From NCBI GenBank assembly GCA_022842625.1, contig JALHPG010000011.1, positions 12,512 through 52,214 on the forward strand: a stretch of 39,703 nucleotides of DNA, given 5' to 3'. A model generated the notes under the pieces. It saw nothing but the letters and a program-made list of their open reading frames with translations. It had not been told where the DNA came from and searched no databases. Position 1 is the stretch's first letter. The number at the start of each line of letters is the position of its first letter. Source of the stretch: Bacteroidia bacterium. Its GTDB lineage: Bacteria > Bacteroidota > Bacteroidia > B-17B0 > Aurantibacillaceae. A program made the position numbers and the translations under genes. This document shows positions 35,387 to 39,703 of the stretch, piece after piece.

Positions 35387-37543
35387 TTATTGTACAATTA
35401 ATTTTTTAGTGCTTGTTGCATTACCAACTTTAACATTTACCATGTAAACACCAGCTGATAAACCGCTAAGATCAATGTTAATTGAGTTTTGACCAACTTG
35501 ACCTTGAGTTTTGTTAGTTTTAACTAATTGACCGATTGCGTTCATTACAGTAACATCTACATTAGAATTGTCTTTTAATTCAATTGCTAATACAGCGTTG
35601 TTTGAAGCAGGGTTAGGGTAAATAACGCTATTACTTGTGCTGTTTAAAGCATTTTCGTTAAAACCAACACCGGCTGCACCACTAAACGAATAAGATAATT
35701 TACCACTTTGGTACCAAGTAATGTTGTTTGTTAATTGTGAAAATGGATTACTGTTAGTAACAGTAAGTGGTGTAAAGATATCAACACTATACGATCCAGC
35801 ACCAGTTGAAACAGTTGCAGAACCTGTAGTTGGCGACATATAATGTAAAGTTGCACGAGATGTTACACTTGCGTTATTTACACCAGTTCCTAAAGCTACT
35901 CTTGTTACGTTAATTTCTGTTCCTGAAACTTGGTACATGTTTGTTCCAGAACCAACAGCCATACAACGAGTTTTAATGTTTGGTAAGCTGTTGTATTTTC
36001 TGGCACTTGTTGTAAAAAGGGTGTCAGACTCAGACCATGCGAAAGTAATGTATTGTCCATCCGGAGTACGACCTAATTGAATACGGTGGTCAACGTTATC
36101 AGTTTTTGAACCATTAGTTCCTGTTGGATCCCAAGGATTATCGTTAAATCCATTTCCACCTGTAGAAGGGCTGGCTTGCTCTGATGATAATGAATCAATT
36201 GTTTTATAACTCCAAGCAGAGGTACCATCACCAATAAAATCATATAAATAAGGACGGTTACCCGGAGTGTGACCCCATCTGTAGATCTCGCCACCATTTG
36301 AGAATTGTTGTAAATAATTTAATGAATCGCCATCTGTAGAAGCTCCACTAAAAAAAACTGCACCAATATGTAATTTGTTATTTGCATCAACAGTAATATC
36401 AAAATCAGAGAAAAATGGAACTCTAAGATTTGTATCAGCGTTTGTTGGTGCTATACGATCTAATAAAGGAGTCATTGCAACACTGTTAAAATCAATACCT
36501 GACAATAAAGACCAACTAGCACCGCTGTTAGTAGTTTTATAAATAATTGGTTGTTGTCCCTTATTTGAGTTATTAGCAGTTGCTAAACATCCAATATTTA
36601 CTATATAACCAACAGTTCCGGCTTCATTCCAAGCCATTTGAGGAGCAAACCCTAAAACTTTGTCTCCTGAAGTAGGTTCAACTAATGCCGGTGGAATGAT
36701 CGAGTCTGTTGACCAAGTCATTGCTCCTGCGTTAAAAACACCTTTTACAATTGCGTAACCTCTTAAACTAGCAAGTGTAGTATTATCAGGCTGTAACAAA
36801 GCAAGTGAACGAACTACCCCATCATCGGTAGAACTAAATCCGTAACGCGACCAACCATGGTTAGTTACACTTGCTGTTGAAGCAAATGGAAAAAACTGAG
36901 CTGCATTCGGCGCAGCAGAAGCTGTGTTATTAAATGCATTTAATTGTTTACTGGCATAAAAGTTACCCGAGAATGCTGAACCAGCAACCGTAGGGCCTGT
37001 TCCAACAACATAAGCATTAGCGATGTTTGTGTTTCCCGGTGCGCTATAGACACCACCTTGAGGGTAACGACCTGCATCTGTAGCATCTGCCCAAATACAT
37101 GTGCTATCAAAAGTGTTGCCCCAATTTGAACTAATCATTGCAACGATACCACCTGAATTGTTTGCTGGAGCAGCAGTATAAGTTGCACTCTTACGGTGAA
37201 TAAAAGAAACAGCGTTAACATTATCATTGTATTGTAATGGTCTTGATTGACTAACCAACATACCATAAATATTCATTGAGCCGGTCAATAATTTCCAGTT
37301 AATTGTAGACGGCGGCATTGAAGCTGCTGACTCTGCAGATTCTGCAGGGAATGTATTTTGAACCGGACCAATAGGTTGACTTAATTTTGCAGGAGCTGCA
37401 CCATCAACGTCAATAGCAAATTTTGCCGCTATTGTTTCAGCTATATTAGCAATACCAACCGGTTTTTGCTTAATACGGCCATTTTGTGGATAGGCGCTTA
37501 TTGCTGCTAATAAGGCCGAACCAAGTAGTAGTTGTTTTTTCAT
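35387..37543 (-). CDS. T9SS-secreted protein with a BNR-like beta-propeller pattern, paralogue 2
   Basis: The 718-residue protein shares its signal peptide, central layout and tail with its neighbour at 33044-35167. The first 13 residues are identical, and the Por-secretion tail at about 642-718 differs only by conservative changes. Asp-box-like 'TTNSGASW' occurs near residue 337. A TAAATTTG box at 37612-37619 (minus strand) about 70 bp ahead of the ATG fits the Bacteroidota -7 element, although the upstream TTTG is 26 bp away, longer than usual. The protein should be exported through T9SS. The shared tail and terminator indicate tandem gene duplication. The function is unknown. Confidence 0.85.
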   Translation of the reverse strand: MKKQLLLGSALLAAISAYPQNGRIKQKPVGIANIAETIAAKFAIDVDGAAPAKLSQPIGPVQNTFPAESAESAASMPPSTINWKLLTGSMNIYGMLVSQSRPLQYNDNVNAVSFIHRKSATYTAAPANNSGGIVAMISSNWGNTFDSTCIWADATDAGRYPQGGVYSAPGNTNIANAYVVGTGPTVAGSAFSGNFYASKQLNAFNNTASAAPNAAQFFPFASTASVTNHGWSRYGFSSTDDGVVRSLALLQPDNTTLASLRGYAIVKGVFNAGAMTWSTDSIIPPALVEPTSGDKVLGFAPQMAWNEAGTVGYIVNIGCLATANNSNKGQQPIIYKTTNSGASWSLLSGIDFNSVAMTPLLDRIAPTNADTNLRVPFFSDFDITVDANNKLHIGAVFFSGASTDGDSLNYLQQFSNGGEIYRWGHTPGNRPYLYDFIGDGTSAWSYKTIDSLSSEQASPSTGGNGFNDNPWDPTGTNGSKTDNVDHRIQLGRTPDGQYITFAWSESDTLFTTSARKYNSLPNIKTRCMAVGSGTNMYQVSGTEINVTRVALGTGVNNASVTSRATLHYMSPTTGSATVSTGAGSYSVDIFTPLTVTNSNPFSQLTNNITWYQSGKLSYSFSGAAGVGFNENALNSTSNSVIYPNPASNNAVLAIELKDNSNVDVTVMNAIGQLVKTNKTQGQVGQNSINIDLSGLSAGVYMVNVKVGNATSTKKLIVQ

Positions 37544-37720
37544 GTTATTTGGTTTTAGATATTTAAGTTTAATTATTAAAGGGCTAAAATAGAGAAACCA
37601 TTAAATTAAAGCAAATTTAATTTAATGAAATCGTTAAATTTAACACAAATGAAAAGGGTTTCTTTTTGGAGATTAATTCAAATTTACAAAAGAAAAATTG
37701 TTTCACCAAATTTTTCTACA

Positions 37721-37756
37721 AAAAAAAGGCTGCTAATTTCTTAGCAGCCTTTTTTT
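37721..37756 (-). terminator. Rho-independent terminator of the HU gene
   Basis: A perfect 16-base stem (37721-37736 with 37741-37756) and a four-base loop, with A and T runs at the two ends, sits 14 bp after the HU stop. The A and T runs are part of the stem, so it could work in both directions. Confidence 0.92.
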
Positions 37757-37770
37757 GAAATTGCAAGCAA

Positions 37771-38052
37771 TTATTTTCCTTTGTTAACTGAACCAGCTAA
37801 GTCAGAACCTGCTTTAAATTTTACTACTTTTTTAGCAGCAATTTTAATTTCTTTACCAGTTTGAGGATTACGACCAGTACGAGCAGCACGTTTAGCTACT
37901 GTAAAAGAACCGAAACCTACTAAACCAATACGATCACCTTTTTTTAAAGCTTTGTGAATAGCTTCGATTGTAGAATCTAATGCACGACCTGCGTCAGCTT
38001 TAGTTAACTTTGAACCAGATGCAATAGCATCAATTAATTCTGCTTTGTTCAT
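37771..38052 (-). CDS. hup: HU family DNA-binding protein
   Basis: The 93-residue protein has the full HU layout: helical dimer part at 1-40, 'VGFGSF' at 45-50, and the DNA-binding arm with '[12 protein letters not shown]' at 60-71, which holds the conserved Arg61-Asn62-Pro63. It ends in a basic tail. HU dimers bend and compact DNA. The gene stands alone, with its own promoter (38096-38125) and a strong terminator. The length is normal and the start is clear. It is a housekeeping gene and marks the end of the accessory region. Confidence 0.95.
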   Translation of the reverse strand: MNKAELIDAIASGSKLTKADAGRALDSTIEAIHKALKKGDRIGLVGFGSFTVAKRAARTGRNPQTGKEIKIAAKKVVKFKAGSDLAGSVNKGK

Positions 38053-38095
38053 TTTGTTTTGTTTTTAGGGTTAAACAATTAATTAAATTATAATA

Positions 38096-38125
38096 CAAAT
38101 TTATACGTAAAACCCTATTTGTCAA
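38096..38125 (-). promoter_or_regulatory. Bacteroidota-type promoter for the HU gene
   Basis: On the minus strand a TTG (38125-38123) is followed after 19 bases by TAAATTTG (38103-38096). This matches the Bacteroidota sigma-ABfr consensus TTTG-N19-21-TAnnTTTG in its core bases. The expected transcript start is about 35-40 bp ahead of the HU ATG at 38052. Confidence 0.7.
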
Positions 38126-38141
38126 GTGATCTTCAAAAAAA

Positions 38142-38253
38142 AGCGCCTGTTTTGTTGATAAATCGGCATATTGTTAATAAATAGGGCGTGTAACCTGCTT
38201 TATTAAAGGGTTTATAATAATTACGGAAGTCTTTTTGTTGTTTAACAGGCGCT
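38142..38253. repeat. 10-bp inverted repeat in the fmt-HU intergenic region
   Basis: AGCGCCTGTT at 38142-38151 is exactly inverted at 38244-38253 (AACAGGCGCT), with 92 bp between. The space holds AT-rich sequence with TGTTGATAA and TGTTAATAAA words. It lies upstream of the HU promoter, so it might be a regulatory loop or the fmt transcript end. There is no T run like that of the other terminators. Confidence 0.45.
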
Positions 38254-38297
38254 AAACAGCCAACATTGGCTGTGATTTAGGCTGAATAATCCTTTGA

Positions 38298-39260
38298 TCA
38301 TAAAAACATTGCCTTATCCTTTATCTTAAAGCCTCTCAAAAATTCACGGATCCCTATTTTTTTCTTGCCTTGTAATTGAATTTCTTCTACCTCGATCAAA
38401 CCATCTTCGCAAAAAACTTTCAAATACGTTTTATTGTCGGTAAGCAGCAAACCGTTAGGATGATTTGGTGTAAAAATTTCAAATTTGGAATTAAAAATTT
38501 TCACCAACTGAATTGGATCTTCTCCGTTTTTTAGCTGTGTAAACGCTGTTGGGTAAGGTGATAAGCCGCGAATAAAATTATTTATTTCATTTCCCGGCTT
38601 TGTCCAGTCTATTTGACAATCTTCTTTAAAAATTTTTGGTGCATGGCAGGCCAATTGATCGTCTTGAGGCAAAAAATCTAATTCTTTTCCGCTCACAAAA
38701 CTTCTTTCAATTTCCGCAACAGTTTTTAAGATCAGTTCTGCTCCTACAAGCATTAATTTATCATGCAACTCTCCGGCGGTTGTTGTCGGTTCGATCTTCA
38801 CCTTTTCCTGAAATAAAATATTTCCGGTATCAATTTGATGTTTTAATTTAAATGTAGTAACACCACTTTCTTTCTCGCCGTTTATAATTGCCCAATTTAT
38901 AGGCGCTGCGCCCCGGTATTTAGGTAACAAAGAAGCATGTAAGTTATAGGTACCCATTTTTGGCATATGCCAAACTACTTCCGGTAACATTCTAAACGCA
39001 ACCACAAATTGCACATCTGCCTTTAAACTTTTTAATTCAGCAATAAAATTTTCGTCTTTTAATTTCTCAGGTTGCAATAAATTTAATTTATGTTCAACAG
39101 CGTATTTTTTTATCGCAGATTGTTGGATCTGCTGGCCTCTTCCTGCGGGTTTATCGGGCACTGTTACAACGCCAACTACATTGTAATTATTTTTAATTAA
39201 TATATCCAAGCTTGCAACAGCAAACTCAGGGGTGCCCATAAAAACAATTCGCATGCTCAT
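38298..39260 (-). CDS. fmt: Methionyl-tRNA formyltransferase
   Basis: The 320-residue protein has 'FMGTPEFA' at 7-14, 'PDKPAGRGQ' at 35-43, the catalytic Asn106 and His108 in 'YNLHASLLP' with 'RGAAPINWAI' following, and Asp144 in 'IDTGNI'. It also has the C-terminal Fmt domain with 'EDCQIDW' and 'GLSPYPTAF'. It transfers a formyl group from N10-formyl-THF to Met-tRNAi. The length is normal. Met1 and Met3 are both possible starts. It is the core Fmt; the related gene at 25270-26169 is its sugar-acting relative. Confidence 0.95.
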   Translation of the reverse strand: MSMRIVFMGTPEFAVASLDILIKNNYNVVGVVTVPDKPAGRGQQIQQSAIKKYAVEHKLNLLQPEKLKDENFIAELKSLKADVQFVVAFRMLPEVVWHMPKMGTYNLHASLLPKYRGAAPINWAIINGEKESGVTTFKLKHQIDTGNILFQEKVKIEPTTTAGELHDKLMLVGAELILKTVAEIERSFVSGKELDFLPQDDQLACHAPKIFKEDCQIDWTKPGNEINNFIRGLSPYPTAFTQLKNGEDPIQLVKIFNSKFEIFTPNHPNGLLLTDNKTYLKVFCEDGLIEVEEIQLQGKKKIGIREFLRGFKIKDKAMFL

Positions 39261-39356
39261 ATTATTTTGTATTTACTTTAAATTAATGGTTAAAGTACTT
39301 ATAATTAAAAAAACAAAAGTAACAAACATTATTATGTTTTACTTTTTTGAAATAAA

Positions 39357-39385
39357 AAAAGGGGCTTCGAATAGAAGCCCCTTTT
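39357..39385 (-). terminator. Rho-independent terminator of the partial T9SS gene
   Basis: The arms AAAAGGGGCTTC and GAAGCCCCTTTT surround a five-base loop, and a T run follows on the minus strand. It lies 21 bp after the stop at 39407. Confidence 0.9.
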
Positions 39386-39406
39386 AAAATTTATGCAAAT
39401 GAAAGA

Positions 39407-39703
39407 TTATTCTAAAATGATCTTTTTAGTCATTTTGCTTCCATTGTTTTCAAAAGTAATAAAATATACTCCTTTTGATTGACTTGATAAATCAATGTTT
39501 TTAGAGCTATTGAATTTACCTGTAGCAATTGTTGCACCTAAAATATTAGTTACAGAGTAATTAATATTATCGTTAGATAAAGTTGTAGCAACACTAAATA
39601 CACCATTACTTGGGTTAGGGTATAAACTGATAGAGTTTAACACATTATTATTTTCGTTAATACCATTAGGGCAACTAGTAAGAATACTAATAGTTTGTGT
39701 TGC
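39407..39703 (-). CDS. T9SS type A sorting domain protein, 3' end only
   Basis: The frame is open from the window edge to the stop, 98 codons. The visible part is a Por-secretion tail: a linker with Cys and Asn-rich 'NENNN', then 'LYPNPSNGVFSV', 'GATIATG', 'SKGVYFITF' and the closing 'KKIILE'. This domain directs proteins through the type IX system. The GTG at 39643 is an internal codon and not a start, since the frame continues upstream past it. The catalytic or adhesive part lies beyond the window, so the function is unknown. Confidence 0.85.
   Translation of the reverse strand, partial: ATQTISILTSCPNGINENNNVLNSISLYPNPSNGVFSVATTLSNDNINYSVTNILGATIATGKFNSSKNIDLSSQSKGVYFITFENNGSKMTKKIILE

Noticed and set aside
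38053..38297. Replication origin, because of TGTTGATAA-like words
   Set aside because: Only single degenerate DnaA-like boxes are seen, there is no cluster, and no dnaA or dnaN gene is near.
39407..39643. A complete 78-codon protein starting at GTG 39643
   Set aside because: The frame stays open upstream to the window edge and the sorting domain needs a cargo ahead of it, so this is the end of a larger gene.

Overview
The window comes from a member of the Bacteroidota. It is AT-rich, three proteins end in Por-secretion (type IX, T9SS) C-terminal sorting domains, and a promoter of the TTG-N19-TAnnTTTG type lies ahead of the HU gene. The phylum is clear, but I cannot name a genus. All protein genes that I support lie on the minus strand, so transcription runs from high to low coordinates.

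Layout. (1) Positions 30254 down to 1 hold a nearly gapless run of 25 genes for a Wzx/Wzy-type exported or capsular polysaccharide; it leaves the window inside the wzc-like gene. In transcription order the genes are: a WbpP-type UDP-HexNAc 4-epimerase, a methyltransferase, an extended SDR, a LegC-family aminotransferase, a sugar N-formyltransferase, a CBS-domain sugar nucleotidyltransferase, the Wzx flippase, a divergent glycosyltransferase, a NodU/TobZ-type carbamoyltransferase, an AsnB-type amidotransferase, a WbpG/PseA-type N-acetyl sugar amidotransferase, a GT4, a Wzy-type polymerase, a GT4, a hexapeptide acyltransferase, a second AsnB, a GT4, a methyltransferase, a third AsnB, a fused MDR/Gfo-Idh-MocA oxidoreductase, an alpha/alpha-toroid protein, a GT26 glycosyltransferase, a sugar-phosphate transferase with an unusual N-terminus, a Wza-like export lipoprotein and the start of a Wzc-like co-polymerase/kinase. 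(2) Positions 30255-31503 are non-coding and packed with short inverted-repeat elements plus a 214-bp tandem duplication. (3) Positions 31504-32892 encode a membrane SpoIIE-type phosphatase. (4) Positions 33044-37543 hold two tandem paralogous T9SS-secreted proteins, each with a similar terminator. (5) Positions 37771-39703 hold HU, methionyl-tRNA formyltransferase and the 3' end of a further T9SS cargo gene.

How the genes work together. The early genes make and modify nucleotide sugars (4-epimerisation, 4-amination, N-formylation, methylation). The middle genes assemble the repeat unit and add amide, carbamoyl and acyl groups. The sugar-phosphate transferase and GT26 probably start the lipid-linked unit, Wzx flips it, Wzy polymerises it, and Wzc/Wza control length and export it. 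The most notable feature is five nitrogen- or carbamoyl-transfer enzymes in one operon: three AsnB paralogues, one WbpG/PseA-like enzyme and one carbamoyltransferase. This suggests a glycan rich in amide, amidine or carbamoyl groups. No nucleotide-sugar dehydrogenase, 4,6-dehydratase, NeuB-type synthase or HisH/HisF partner is visible, so parts of the pathway must lie outside the window.
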